Positions 33,474 through 42,034 of a stretch of DNA of 52,155 nt are shown piece after piece. Origin of the DNA: Streptomyces albidoflavus (GTDB lineage Bacteria > Actinomycetota > Actinomycetes > Streptomycetales > Streptomycetaceae). The notes under the pieces are model-generated. The model had not been told where the DNA came from. It saw only the letters and a program-made list of their open reading frames with translations, and did not search any database. Where the stretch lies: assembly GCF_000719955.1 (NCBI RefSeq), contig NZ_JOII01000035.1, positions 1 through 52,155 of the forward strand. Direction: 5' to 3'. Within the stretch, counting starts at the first letter, position 1. Each line of letters opens with the position of its first letter. The translations under genes were made by a program, and so were the position numbers.

Positions 33474-33953
33474 CTACGAAGCCACCCACCCGTGTACCCG
33501 GGCCAGTTCCGTCACCCGGGTGCGGATGCGCTTGATCTGGTCGGCGGTGAGGGTGTCGTCGGTGTCGAGGAGGAGGTCGGTGAGTTCGGTGCGGAGTTCG
33601 GCGACGGTGAGGGTGTCGGCCTCGTCCTGGTCGTCGTACTCGTCGAGTTCGGTCTCGGGCTCGTCGACGCCGGGGTTGGTGATGCGCGGGGCGTCGGGGC
33701 CGCCGGAGGAGAAGCCGACGGCGGGGGTGGAGCGGCGCGGGGAGGAGCGGTAGACGAGGCGGATCTGGGAGGCCTTGGGGCCCTTCTCGCCCATCTCCTC
33801 GAAGAACTCGACCTCGCGGCCGCTCTGGTACAGGTACTTCTCGTCGACAAGGTCGTTGGCGTGCATGAAGACGTCCTCGCCGCCTTCGTTGGGCACGATG
33901 AACCCGTAGCCGCGCACCTCGTCGAAGCGCAGGATCTTCCCGGTCTTCAGCAC
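33474..33953 (-). CDS. Cold-shock-domain protein with acidic C-terminal extension
   Basis: 159 residues from GTG 33953 with GGAGG nine bases upstream. The first 65-70 residues are an OB-fold cold-shock domain: GKILRFDEVRGYGFIVP (RNP1 GYGFI), EDVFMHANDL (RNP2 VFMH) and VEFFEEMGEKGPKA. The remaining 90 residues are acidic and Asp/Thr-rich (DEPETELDEYDDQDEADT) and end in a predicted helix pair (AELRTELTDLLLDTDDTL, IKRIRTRVTELARVHGW). Likely an RNA chaperone; the tail distinguishes it from 67-residue CspA-type proteins. Confidence 0.88.
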   Translation of the reverse strand: MLKTGKILRFDEVRGYGFIVPNEGGEDVFMHANDLVDEKYLYQSGREVEFFEEMGEKGPKASQIRLVYRSSPRRSTPAVGFSSGGPDAPRITNPGVDEPETELDEYDDQDEADTLTVAELRTELTDLLLDTDDTLTADQIKRIRTRVTELARVHGWVAS

Positions 33954-34223
33954 AACACCACACCTCCGCTGTATCTCGCACGCTGCCGGTGAACCGTTTC
34001 CGGCGTGCTGTGCGTGGCCGTCCCCTGGGCGCGGCCGTACCCGTCCGCGCCGCGTCCGCCTCCGGCGGCGCGGCGTCACTCGGCCGGATGATACGCGTCC
34101 CGGTGCGGCCGGGGGGAGCCGCCGGGGTTCCCGTGACACGGCCAGGACCGGCCGGGAGCGGGGGACGGTACAGTCGCGGGCGGCCTTCGGCCGAGGTACC
34201 GGGACCGGAACGGGGTGGTGTGG

Positions 34224-35054
34224 GTGAGCAAGAAGCAGGTCCGCGAGATGTTCGAGCTGATGGGGCACGGGCAGCCGGTCGTGTTGACGAGCCCGATGGC
34301 GTCGGTGAAGAAGCTGGCCAAACTGGCCTGCACGGCGCAGCTGTTCGGCTACGAGTACATCGACGTGCGGCAGGGCGGCGGGCGTAACACCGCGCTCCAC
34401 ATGTATCTCGCCCCCGACCCGAGCCCGGCGGCCCGGCAGCGTGCGGCGGCCAACTGGCAGCAGTACCCGCAGGCGGCCAACGACGGTCCGCTGCCGCCCT
34501 ATCCCTCGGACATGTTCGAGCTGCTCAAGGCCCGCATCAACTTCGACCTGACCGGCCGGCTGACGGAGACCAACCGGCTCGTGATGGCGGGGCTCGGGCT
34601 GACGCTCGCCTCCGGCGTCCTCGCCCTGCGGGACCTGCCGACGGGCTTCGTGGTGGGCTTCTGGGTGGTGGCGATGGTGGCGCTCGGCATCAGCGTCGTG
34701 GTGCAGCGGCAGCGGAACGCCAAGTTCGCGGCGTACCTGGAGGGTTACGGCTTCCAGCGGGTCACCGACCAGGAGGGCCGCGCCCGCTATCTGCCGCCGG
34801 GGGCGCAGACCGGCTGGGGCGCGCCGGTGCAGCAGCCCGGCCCGTACGCCCAGCCGCAGCAGCCCCAGCCCGCGCAGTACGGCTACCCGCAGCAGGGACA
34901 ACCCCAACAGCCCGCGGCGCCCTACGGATACCCGCAGCAGCCCCCGCAGCCGCAGCCGGGCCCGTACGGCTACCCGCAGCAGGGACAGCCGCAGCCCCCG
35001 CAGCCCGGTCAGTGGCAGCAGCCCGGCCCCTACGGGCAGCCGCCGAAGCAGTAG
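34224..35054 (+). CDS. Membrane protein with Pro/Gln/Tyr-rich tail
   Basis: 276 residues from GTG 34224 (GTG 34215 and 34218 also in frame). N-terminal soluble part (KKQVREMFELMGHGQPVVLTS), then two adjacent hydrophobic segments (VMAGLGLTLASGVLALRDL and FVVGFWVVAMVALGISVVV), then a low-complexity C-terminus of about 80 residues with PYGYPQQ/GYPQQGQP repeats. No catalytic motif. Followed by another small membrane protein on the same strand. A role in the cell envelope or in protein clustering is inference. Confidence 0.8.
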   Translation: MSKKQVREMFELMGHGQPVVLTSPMASVKKLAKLACTAQLFGYEYIDVRQGGGRNTALHMYLAPDPSPAARQRAAANWQQYPQAANDGPLPPYPSDMFELLKARINFDLTGRLTETNRLVMAGLGLTLASGVLALRDLPTGFVVGFWVVAMVALGISVVVQRQRNAKFAAYLEGYGFQRVTDQEGRARYLPPGAQTGWGAPVQQPGPYAQPQQPQPAQYGYPQQGQPQQPAAPYGYPQQPPQPQPGPYGYPQQGQPQPPQPGQWQQPGPYGQPPKQ

Positions 35055-35081
35055 GCCGAAGCGGCAGGCCGAAGCAGCAGG
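35043..35081 (+). repeat. Three 13-base tandem copies across a stop codon
   Basis: CCGAAGCAGTAGG, CCGAAGCGGCAGG and CCGAAGCAGCAGG at 35043, 35056 and 35069. The first copy contains the stop TAG (35052-35054) of the 34224 gene. Confidence 0.85.
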
Positions 35082-35176
35082 CGGAGCCTTTCGGCGTCCT
35101 GCGGCCCCTTTTGGGGCTCTTTCGGCATGAGCCGGAACCCCTGGCCCGCCCACGTCCCGCCTGCCAGCATCGGTGC

Positions 35177-35878
35177 ATGAGCAAGCACTTGGGCCCAGGA
35201 GCCGGCCCCTCCCACGTCGACCCGTCCCTGATACGACCCCGGCGGGGGGTGCTCGCGGGGGTGTGGGTGGCCGCGGGGCTGCTGCTGCTCGGCGCGGTCG
35301 CCGGGTTCGTGCTGACGCTCGTGTCGGCCGTCGACGCGATCGACCGCGACCAGGCGTTCCGCAGCGGCGGCAGTGCCCGGGTGGAGGTGACGGCCGGCGG
35401 CGAGCCGGCGGTGTACGGACAGGCGCCGGTGCCGGAGGGGGCCGAGTGCACGCTGGACGGGCCCGGCGAGGCGAAGTTCAGCGCCTACGGGGCCAGGTAC
35501 ACCGTGAAGCTCAACCGGACGACCTGGGTGCGGCTCCTCCGGATCGAGGCCGACACCCCGGGCACCTACACCCTGCGCTGCACCGACCCGGCGGGCTCGG
35601 CCACCTTCGCGCCGGGTGACGGCGCGGGGCTGGGTGCCCTCGCCAACACGCTGCTGCTCCGTTCCGCGCTGCCCGGCCTCGCGGGACTCGCGGTGGCCGG
35701 TGTCGCCATCGCCCTCATCGTCAAGCGCTCCCGCCACCGCAACCGCCTGGCCGCCGAGGCGCTGGGCCGCTCGGGCCCGCCCCCGCACGGCAACGGCCCT
35801 TCCTACGGTCCTGGTGGCCCCGCCGGTCCCCAGCACGACCCGTGGCAGTCGCCGCCCGGGGCGCCGCGCAAGGAGTGA
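35177..35878 (+). CDS. Two-helix membrane protein with extracytoplasmic domain
   Basis: 233 residues from ATG 35177; no good ribosome site, so it may be translated as a leaderless or weakly initiated message. A basic N-terminus, a first helix (GVLAGVWVAAGLLLLGAVAG), an outer domain of about 110 residues with two cysteines (AECTLDG and TLRCTDPAG) that could form a disulfide, a second helix (LPGLAGLAVAGVAIALIV) and a Gly/Pro tail (KRSRHRNRLAAEALGRSG). Unrecognised family. Confidence 0.75.
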   Translation: MSKHLGPGAGPSHVDPSLIRPRRGVLAGVWVAAGLLLLGAVAGFVLTLVSAVDAIDRDQAFRSGGSARVEVTAGGEPAVYGQAPVPEGAECTLDGPGEAKFSAYGARYTVKLNRTTWVRLLRIEADTPGTYTLRCTDPAGSATFAPGDGAGLGALANTLLLRSALPGLAGLAVAGVAIALIVKRSRHRNRLAAEALGRSGPPPHGNGPSYGPGGPAGPQHDPWQSPPGAPRKE

Positions 35879-35919
35879 AGCCGCGCAACGAGTGACGGAG
35901 TGGGCGCCGTCCGGCCCGG

Positions 35920-36216
35920 TCAGGCCGACCGGGCGACCCCGGCCCCGTCCCCTTCCGCCACGTCGTCCCCCGCCGCCAGCGCCGCCGCCCGGGCCAGTTC
36001 GTCCAGGGAGAGGCCGAGCGTGGTGGCGAGGGCGGCGACCGTGAAGAAGGCGGGGGTCGGGGCGCGGCCCGTCTCGATCTTGCGGAGGGTCTCGGCGGAG
36101 ACGCCGGCGGCGGCCGCGACGTCGACCATGCTGCGGTCGCCGCGGGCCCGGCGGATGAGGGCACCGAAGTGTTCGCCGCGGGAGCGTTCCCAGGGGGTCA
36201 GAGCTGTTCGCACCAT
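35920..36216 (-). CDS. XRE-type helix-turn-helix regulator
   Basis: 98 residues from ATG 36216. HTH core: GALIRRARGDRSMVDVAAAAGVSAETLRKIETG (two blocks at about 15-46), a standard Cro/CI recognition helix ending in TLRKIETGR. A short C-terminal helix and acidic end follow. Divergent from a methionine aminopeptidase with a perfect palindrome in the shared promoter (36230-36239), an arrangement suggesting the regulator controls both. No ligand domain. Confidence 0.88.
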   Translation of the reverse strand: MVRTALTPWERSRGEHFGALIRRARGDRSMVDVAAAAGVSAETLRKIETGRAPTPAFFTVAALATTLGLSLDELARAAALAAGDDVAEGDGAGVARSA

Positions 36217-36229
36217 GACCGTGATACTA

Positions 36230-36239
36230 ATACCGGTAT
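36230..36239. promoter_or_regulatory. Palindrome ATACCGGTAT in the XRE/map divergent promoter
   Basis: Perfect 10-base palindrome, AT-rich against very GC-rich surroundings, and it includes candidate -10 elements for both directions (TATAGA and TAGTAT nearby). Operator candidate for the XRE protein. Confidence 0.5.
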
Positions 36240-36323
36240 AGAAATTGGATGCGCCGGGGAGGCGGCATGCCGTCCTCCGGCGCGCCCGCATGCCCGGAGA
36301 CCGGAGTGAGGCGGGGCCAGGGC

Positions 36324-37091
36324 ATGGTGGAGATCAAGACCGACGGCGAGCTGGACGCGATGCGGGAGGCGGGCCGGGTCGTGGCCCAGGCGCTGGCCGC
36401 CGTCCAGGAGGCGGCGGCCCCCGGCGTCTCGCTGCGCGAGCTGGACGAGGTGGCCCGGGGCGTGCTGGCCGGGGCCGGGGCGACCTCGCCGTTCCTCGGG
36501 TACCAGCCGGGGTTCGCGCCGATCCCCTTCCCTGCGGTGATCTGCGCCTCGGTCAACGACGCGGTGCAGCACGGCATCCCGACGGACCACCGGCTCCGGG
36601 ACGGCGATCTGCTGAGCGTCGACTGCGGGGCCCGGCTGGACGGCTGGACCGGGGACGCCGCCACCACCTTCCCGGTCGGCACGCCCCGCCCCGAGGACGC
36701 CCGCCTGGTCGCCGACACCCGGGCCGCCCTGGAGGCGGGCATCGCGGCGGCCACCGTGGGCCACCGGATCGGCGACATCTCGCACGCGGTCGGCTCGGCC
36801 GCACGGCGCGGCGGGTACGGGGTCCCCGAGGACTTCGGCGGGCACGGCATCGGCCGCCGGATGCACGAGGACCCGCACATCCCCAACCGGGGCCGGCCGG
36901 GACGCGGCTTCGCGCTCCGGCCCGGTCTCGCCCTCGCCATCGAGCCGATGTTCCTCGCCGGCGGCTCGGACGCCTGCTGGACCGGCGAGGACGGCTGGAC
37001 CATGTACACCGCCGACGGCAGCCGTGCCGCCCACATCGAGCACACCATCGCCGTGACGGAGGAGGGCCCGCGCCTCCTCACCGTCCTGTAG
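36324..37091 (+). CDS. map: Type I methionine aminopeptidase, accessory copy
   Basis: 255 residues from ATG 36324 with a GGGG/AGGG-rich lead; in-frame ATG 36249 and GTG 36306 exist. Metal ligands are all visible: SVDCGAR and TGDAAT (Asp pair), FGGHGIGRRMHEDP (His), LAIEPM and HIEHT (Glu pair). It removes the first Met from new proteins. It starts MVEIKTDGELDAMREAGR, and its pairing with an XRE regulator suggests a conditional second enzyme rather than the main ribosomal-operon one. No N-terminal zinc finger. Confidence 0.92.
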   Translation: MVEIKTDGELDAMREAGRVVAQALAAVQEAAAPGVSLRELDEVARGVLAGAGATSPFLGYQPGFAPIPFPAVICASVNDAVQHGIPTDHRLRDGDLLSVDCGARLDGWTGDAATTFPVGTPRPEDARLVADTRAALEAGIAAATVGHRIGDISHAVGSAARRGGYGVPEDFGGHGIGRRMHEDPHIPNRGRPGRGFALRPGLALAIEPMFLAGGSDACWTGEDGWTMYTADGSRAAHIEHTIAVTEEGPRLLTVL

Positions 37092-37109
37092 GGCCTCCCG
37101 CCGCCGGGG

Positions 37110-38942
37110 TCAGCGCAGCTCCTCGGGGCAGGCCGTCCCGCGCGGGATCTCGTACGGGGCCGCGATGCGGTACGTGCCGGCCTTCGGGGCGACCAGTTCG
37201 GTCCAGGTGGCGCCGGTGGCGTCGGGCTCGGTGGGGGCGAGGCAGCCGTGGCGGTTGGCGTACTCCTTGGGCCGGTCGGGGTCGGCCTCGGTGCGGGCCC
37301 GGGAGGCGGCGGTCTCCTCGGGGGCCCGCAGGGTGGAGCCCTCGGCGTCGACCAGGCCGAGCCACGGCGAGTACGGGAGGCGGACCAGGACGCGGCCGGG
37401 GCGCAGCACGTCGAGGGTGATGGCGCCCTGTTCGGCGCGGCGGACCAGGGCGGGCGGGTCGGCGATGGGGGTGGGGTTCTCGACGGCGTAGAGGCGCCAG
37501 TTGGCGTCGCTCCAGATCAGGTCGAGGTAGGGCATGCCGCGTTCGATGAGGGCGCGTTCGCGTTCGCCGCCGTCGCCGTCCAGGTTGCCGTGGGGCAGCA
37601 CCACGTGGTGGACGGCCCAGCGGTCGAGCCAGGCGCGGTAGGTGGCGGCGTTGAGGGAGCCGTCGTAGAAGAGGGGGTTCCGGTCGACGTCGGCCTGGCG
37701 GTTCCAGCCGCGGGCGAGGTTGACGTAGGGGGCGAGGGCGGAGGCCTCGCGGTGGCTGCGGGAGGGGACGACCTCGACGCGGCCCTGGTCGGCGCCGGCC
37801 TGGTCGAGGTGGCTGACGAGGGGGGCCAGTTCGCGATTCCAGGAGGCGATGGGGGTGGTGTTGACGACGTCGTCGACGGACTTGACGCCGATCCACCCGG
37901 TGAAGAGGACGAGGGAGGCGACGAGGGCGTACCACTTGCGGCTGGCGCGGACGGTGAAGGGGAGGGCCGCCGCCAGTACGACGCCCGCGAAGAGCATCGG
38001 GAGGCGGGTGACGTTGGAGCCGATCTGCGAGTGGACCGCCCAGACCAGCAGCACGGCGAGGGCGTAGACGCCGCTGGTGAGGCGGACCGTCACCCAGTGC
38101 CGGGGCACCAGGACGCAGACCAGCACGCCGAAGACGAAGGGGAGCGCCGCCGAGCCCAGCGACATCGGCTGGGTGCCGGAGAAGGGGAAGAGCCAGGTGG
38201 AGACGGCGACGACGGCGACCGGGGCGAGCCCGAGGGCGTAGGCGGCGGGGCGGCGGCGGCTGACGAAGAGGGCGGCGGCGACGAAGCCGACGAAGAGCCC
38301 GGCCACCGGTGACCCGGCGGTGGCGAGCCCGGCGAGGACGGCGGCGACGGCGCCCTTGGTCCAGCGGCGGTGCCGCCAGCGGTGCGGCCAGCAGAAGAAG
38401 GCGGCGACGGCGGCCAGCCCGAACATCATGCCGAGGCCGAAGGTGACCCGGCCGGAGACGGCGTTGCAGAGCAGCCCGTACACACCCGCGAACGCGGGAA
38501 GCAGGGCGCGCCGCAGGGCCCCCGGCCCGCTCCCGGGCCTCGGCACCGCGCCGCTGCGGATCAGCAGCAGCGTGAGCAGCGCCGCCGAGACGGTGCCGAC
38601 CAGCATCATCGTGGTGCGTACGCCCAGCACGTGCATGAGGTAGGGCGAGACGACGCTGTACGAGACGGGGTGCATCCCGCCGTACCAGGCGAGGTTGTAC
38701 GCCGAACCGGGGTTGCGCCCGACGAACTCGGCCCACGCGTCCTGCGCCGCGAGATCGCCCCCGCTGTTCGCGAAGGTGAAGAACCACAGGACGTGGAGGG
38801 CGGCGGCCAGGGCGGTGGTGAGGGTGACCGGGTGGCGGAGCAGGCGGCGGGCGCGGGACTCGGCGGCGGGCGGCGCGGGCGGTATGGCCTCGGGCGGCGC
38901 GGGCGCGGGCGGCTCGGCGTGCCCGGTCTCGGCGGTGGTCAC
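37110..38942 (-). CDS. Polytopic membrane protein, glycosyltransferase-like, unknown
   Basis: 610 residues from GTG 38942 behind GGGAGAG. A Pro/Ala-rich cytoplasmic start, about ten membrane helices up to residue 380, and a large outer C-terminal domain with many Trp/Tyr (NPLFYDGSLNAATYRAWLDRW). The segment HVLWFFTFANSGGDLAAQDAW after helix 1 carries an acidic pair and a YGGMHPVSYSVVSPYL loop, reminiscent of GT-C mannosyl/arabinosyl transferases. The next gene upstream on the same strand is a D,D-carboxypeptidase, so cell-envelope synthesis is plausible. No family name is certain. Confidence 0.75.
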   Translation of the reverse strand: MTTAETGHAEPPAPAPPEAIPPAPPAAESRARRLLRHPVTLTTALAAALHVLWFFTFANSGGDLAAQDAWAEFVGRNPGSAYNLAWYGGMHPVSYSVVSPYLMHVLGVRTTMMLVGTVSAALLTLLLIRSGAVPRPGSGPGALRRALLPAFAGVYGLLCNAVSGRVTFGLGMMFGLAAVAAFFCWPHRWRHRRWTKGAVAAVLAGLATAGSPVAGLFVGFVAAALFVSRRRPAAYALGLAPVAVVAVSTWLFPFSGTQPMSLGSAALPFVFGVLVCVLVPRHWVTVRLTSGVYALAVLLVWAVHSQIGSNVTRLPMLFAGVVLAAALPFTVRASRKWYALVASLVLFTGWIGVKSVDDVVNTTPIASWNRELAPLVSHLDQAGADQGRVEVVPSRSHREASALAPYVNLARGWNRQADVDRNPLFYDGSLNAATYRAWLDRWAVHHVVLPHGNLDGDGGERERALIERGMPYLDLIWSDANWRLYAVENPTPIADPPALVRRAEQGAITLDVLRPGRVLVRLPYSPWLGLVDAEGSTLRAPEETAASRARTEADPDRPKEYANRHGCLAPTEPDATGATWTELVAPKAGTYRIAAPYEIPRGTACPEELR

Positions 38943-39038
38943 TGGCGGCTCTCCCCGTTCGTCCCCGGCCGGTGAGGCGCGGGTGCCGTGCAGCGCCGCC
39001 ACGTCCGATTTGGTCCCGATGCCCGGGACGCTAACACG

Positions 39039-39079
39039 GCTCCGGCGGCGCTCCCCGGGTGGGGCAACGCCGCCGGAGC
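39039..39079 (-). terminator. Terminator between the carboxypeptidase and membrane-protein genes
   Basis: Perfect 12-base stem GCTCCGGCGGCG / CGCCGCCGGAGC, 17-base loop that itself can pair; 17 bases after the carboxypeptidase stop. Confidence 0.8.
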
Positions 39080-39096
39080 GGGTCCTGCGGCCGGGC

Positions 39097-41835
39097 TCAG
39101 CCGATGCGCTGGAGCTTGGCGCCGAAGGAGGGTTCGGCCAGGTCGCTCTGGAGGGCGACGGGCACCTCGACGGCGTCCCCGGTGCCGTCGCCGACGCTGA
39201 GCACGCCGACCTTGGTCCCGGCCTTCGCCTCGTGCGGCAGGGCCTTGCCGCCGTCGTCCAGGGCCAGCTTCACGGTGAGGCCGGGCCAGCCGACGGCCGG
39301 AACGTCCTTGGTGGCGACGACCGGCGTGGTCGAGCCGAGCCCGTCGTCGACGTGGCCGACGACGTCGCCCTTCCTCACCACCGGCTTGGAGGTGAGCAGC
39401 TCCTGGGTGCGCAGGATCAGGTCCTTGGAGCGGGCGGTGGCGGTGTCCAGGATGGGCGGCGCGTGCTGGCCGAAGACGGCGCCGATGATCAGCTGCTTCT
39501 CGCCGTCGACCACCTTCTCGGCGGCGAAGAGCAGGTTGCCGCCGGCCTTGGTGGTGGAGCCGGTCTTGATGCCGACGACGCCGTACATCGGGACGAGGAA
39601 GTTGTAGTTCTTCTCCCGCTGGCCCGAGGTGGTGGACTCGTAGTTCGGCAGCCGCACGACCGAGCTGAAGGTCTCGAACTCCATGACGGCCTTGCCGAGC
39701 TTCACCTGGTCCTCGGCGGAGGAGACGGTGGTCTCCTTGAGGCCGCTGGGGTCGGTGTAGGTGGTGTTCTCCATGCCCAGCTCGGCGGCGTACTTGTTCA
39801 TCTTCTCGACGAAGGCCGCCTCGTCGCCGTCGCTGTCCCAACGGGCCAGCTGGCGGGCGATGTTGTTGGCGGAGGGCAGCATGATCGCCTCGATGGCCTC
39901 CTTGACGGAGATCTTCTGGCCCTCGGTGACCTTGACGGTCGACTCCTGCCCGGCGTTCTCGTAGTCCCGCTGGGCCTTGGCGTCGATGGTGAGCCGCTCG
40001 CCCTCGGTGCCCTTCTTGACCGGGTGCTCGCGCAGGATCGTGTACGCCGTCATGACCTTGGCGACCGAGCCGATCGGGATCGGCTTCTGCTCGCCGTACG
40101 AACCGAGCGAACCGATGCCGTCGACGGTGACCGTCGCCTGGCCCTCGGTCGGCCACGGCATGGCCGGCTCCTCGCCCTGGAAGGTGTACGTCTCCTCGGC
40201 GGTCAGCGCCAGCGTGCCCTCGGGCAGCGGCCGCACCGACTGGACCACCGCGAAGACGATGAGCAGCAGGATGACCAGCGGCGTCCAGATCTTCACCCGG
40301 CGCACGGCGGTGCGCAGCGGCGTCTCCGGCGGCGGCGGGGTGTTGGTCAGCTCGGCGAGCAGGTCCAGCGGCGGCAGCGGCTGCTGGGTGGTGCGCTCGG
40401 CGGCGGGCAGCGCGGCCGTCTCGTCGGCGGGCGCGGCGGGCGCCGGCACGGCGGCCTTGGCCTGCGGCGCCTCCTCCCCGGCCTCCGCCGGCTTCGCCTC
40501 GGCGGGCTTCGGCTTGACCGCCGCCGGCCCGTCCAGCCCGCGCAACGGCACGAACTTGCTGGTCCGCTCGGCCTCCGACTCACCCCCGACGGCGCCCTTA
40601 CCGGCCTTCCCGCCCTTCTCGGCCTTCTCGTCCTTCCCGTCCTTCCCGTCCTCGTCCTCGGCCTTGGTCTCGCCGACCTTCAGCATGGTCGTCGGCTGGT
40701 CGACCTCGGGCCCGGACTTCGGCGCCCGGAACACGGCGGTCGGCTGGTCGACGCCCTCCCGCTTGCCGACCTTCCGGAGCTTCACCCCGGTGGACACGAC
40801 AGCGGCGTCCTCCCCGTCCGCCGCCTCCTCGTCCCCGCCGTCGGCCTTCTCCGCCCCGCCCGCCGGCTTCCCGCCCTGCGCGGGCACCCCGCCGTCCGCG
40901 ACATCCTTCTTTACGCCGGATTCGCCCGCACCGTCCGACTCCCCGCCCGCCGTCGCCGAGGACTCCTCCCCATCGGCCTCCGCCTCGGCAGGCTTGTCAC
41001 CGGCGGCAGCGGCCCCGTCAGGCTTCGGCGCGTCGTCCTCGTCGACCCCGTCATCGTCCGAACCGTCCGCTTCCGCATCGCGCTCGGACTCGCGCTCAGA
41101 CTCACGCTCGGGCTCGCTGTCGCCCGCCTCACGCGCCGCAGGCACCTTGGGGCCATCCGTACCCCGTACGGGCTCCTCGGGCGCCTCTGAAGCGCCTTCA
41201 GCCTCTTCCTCGCCCTCACCAGCGGCCTCGCCAGCGTCGGCATCGACGGAATCCGCCTCCACCTTGCCCGACTTGCCCTTTTCGTTGGCTTCTTCAGCTT
41301 CGTCGGCGTCGTCGGTGGCCACCCAGGCGGCGACGGCGTCCCGCAGCCGCCCGTCGGTACCGGCCTCGGTGCCGCTCTTCCCGGATACGGCGTCGGCGGC
41401 GTCGTCGGCAACCTCGTCACCCGCCACGTCCTTCTCGGCGGAACCGCCGGCCTCGCCGTCGGCGTCCTCACCCTTCGCGGAGCCGCCCGCCTCCCCGGCC
41501 GTACCGGCGCCCTCCGCACCGGAGTCGGACTCGGTGCCGGCCTCGGCGTCGCGAGCCTCCCCCGCGGCGCCGGCGTCGGCGTCGGCGTCGGCGGGCTTCA
41601 CGCCCTCGCCCTTGCCCTCCGCGTCACCGTCATCATCGCCGCCGCCGCCACCATCGCGCCCCTCGTCCGTCCTCAGGACAGTCGTGGCGTGGTCGACGGG
41701 GTCCGGGGTCTCGCGGGCGACCGCGATCCGGGGGTCACGGTCGTCCGTGGCCGGGTCCGGAGCGTCGGTGGCCGGGGCCTCGGGCTCCCCCGCCGCCTTC
41801 TTCTGCTCCGACCTGTCGGGGATCTCGCCCGCCAC
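39097..41835 (-). CDS. D-alanyl-D-alanine carboxypeptidase with long acidic cytoplasmic N-terminus
   Basis: 912 residues from GTG 41835 behind GAGGAGG. Residues 1-510 are disordered and acidic (Asp/Glu/Ala/Gly-rich) with repeated Thr motifs such as DQPTAVFRA, DQPTTMLKV and AERTTQQPLPPLDLL. A single membrane helix (IWTPLVILLLIVFAVV) at about 515 gives an outside C-terminal catalytic domain. S11-family motifs: SVAK (about 590), SAN (about 652), KTG (about 756). It trims the terminal D-Ala of peptidoglycan stem peptides. Usual class A enzymes are about 400 residues and lack this tail, which probably takes signals or binds partners inside the cell. Confidence 0.92.
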   Translation of the reverse strand: MAGEIPDRSEQKKAAGEPEAPATDAPDPATDDRDPRIAVARETPDPVDHATTVLRTDEGRDGGGGGDDDGDAEGKGEGVKPADADADAGAAGEARDAEAGTESDSGAEGAGTAGEAGGSAKGEDADGEAGGSAEKDVAGDEVADDAADAVSGKSGTEAGTDGRLRDAVAAWVATDDADEAEEANEKGKSGKVEADSVDADAGEAAGEGEEEAEGASEAPEEPVRGTDGPKVPAAREAGDSEPERESERESERDAEADGSDDDGVDEDDAPKPDGAAAAGDKPAEAEADGEESSATAGGESDGAGESGVKKDVADGGVPAQGGKPAGGAEKADGGDEEAADGEDAAVVSTGVKLRKVGKREGVDQPTAVFRAPKSGPEVDQPTTMLKVGETKAEDEDGKDGKDEKAEKGGKAGKGAVGGESEAERTSKFVPLRGLDGPAAVKPKPAEAKPAEAGEEAPQAKAAVPAPAAPADETAALPAAERTTQQPLPPLDLLAELTNTPPPPETPLRTAVRRVKIWTPLVILLLIVFAVVQSVRPLPEGTLALTAEETYTFQGEEPAMPWPTEGQATVTVDGIGSLGSYGEQKPIPIGSVAKVMTAYTILREHPVKKGTEGERLTIDAKAQRDYENAGQESTVKVTEGQKISVKEAIEAIMLPSANNIARQLARWDSDGDEAAFVEKMNKYAAELGMENTTYTDPSGLKETTVSSAEDQVKLGKAVMEFETFSSVVRLPNYESTTSGQREKNYNFLVPMYGVVGIKTGSTTKAGGNLLFAAEKVVDGEKQLIIGAVFGQHAPPILDTATARSKDLILRTQELLTSKPVVRKGDVVGHVDDGLGSTTPVVATKDVPAVGWPGLTVKLALDDGGKALPHEAKAGTKVGVLSVGDGTGDAVEVPVALQSDLAEPSFGAKLQRIG

Positions 41836-42034
41836 CGATGCCTCCTCGATAAGCCGTCCGTCGTGCCGGACGACGTCGTGTCCGAACCATGTACCAGTGT
41901 CCTGTGTGACCCACGGGCCCTCTTGCCAGACGAGAACGACATACCTACTGGTTCCCGTACATAGCGCCCACGTGCTCTCGACAGACCAATGTGAGAGGGG
42001 TCACCCTGTCACTCATCCACGCGGGGAGGCATGG

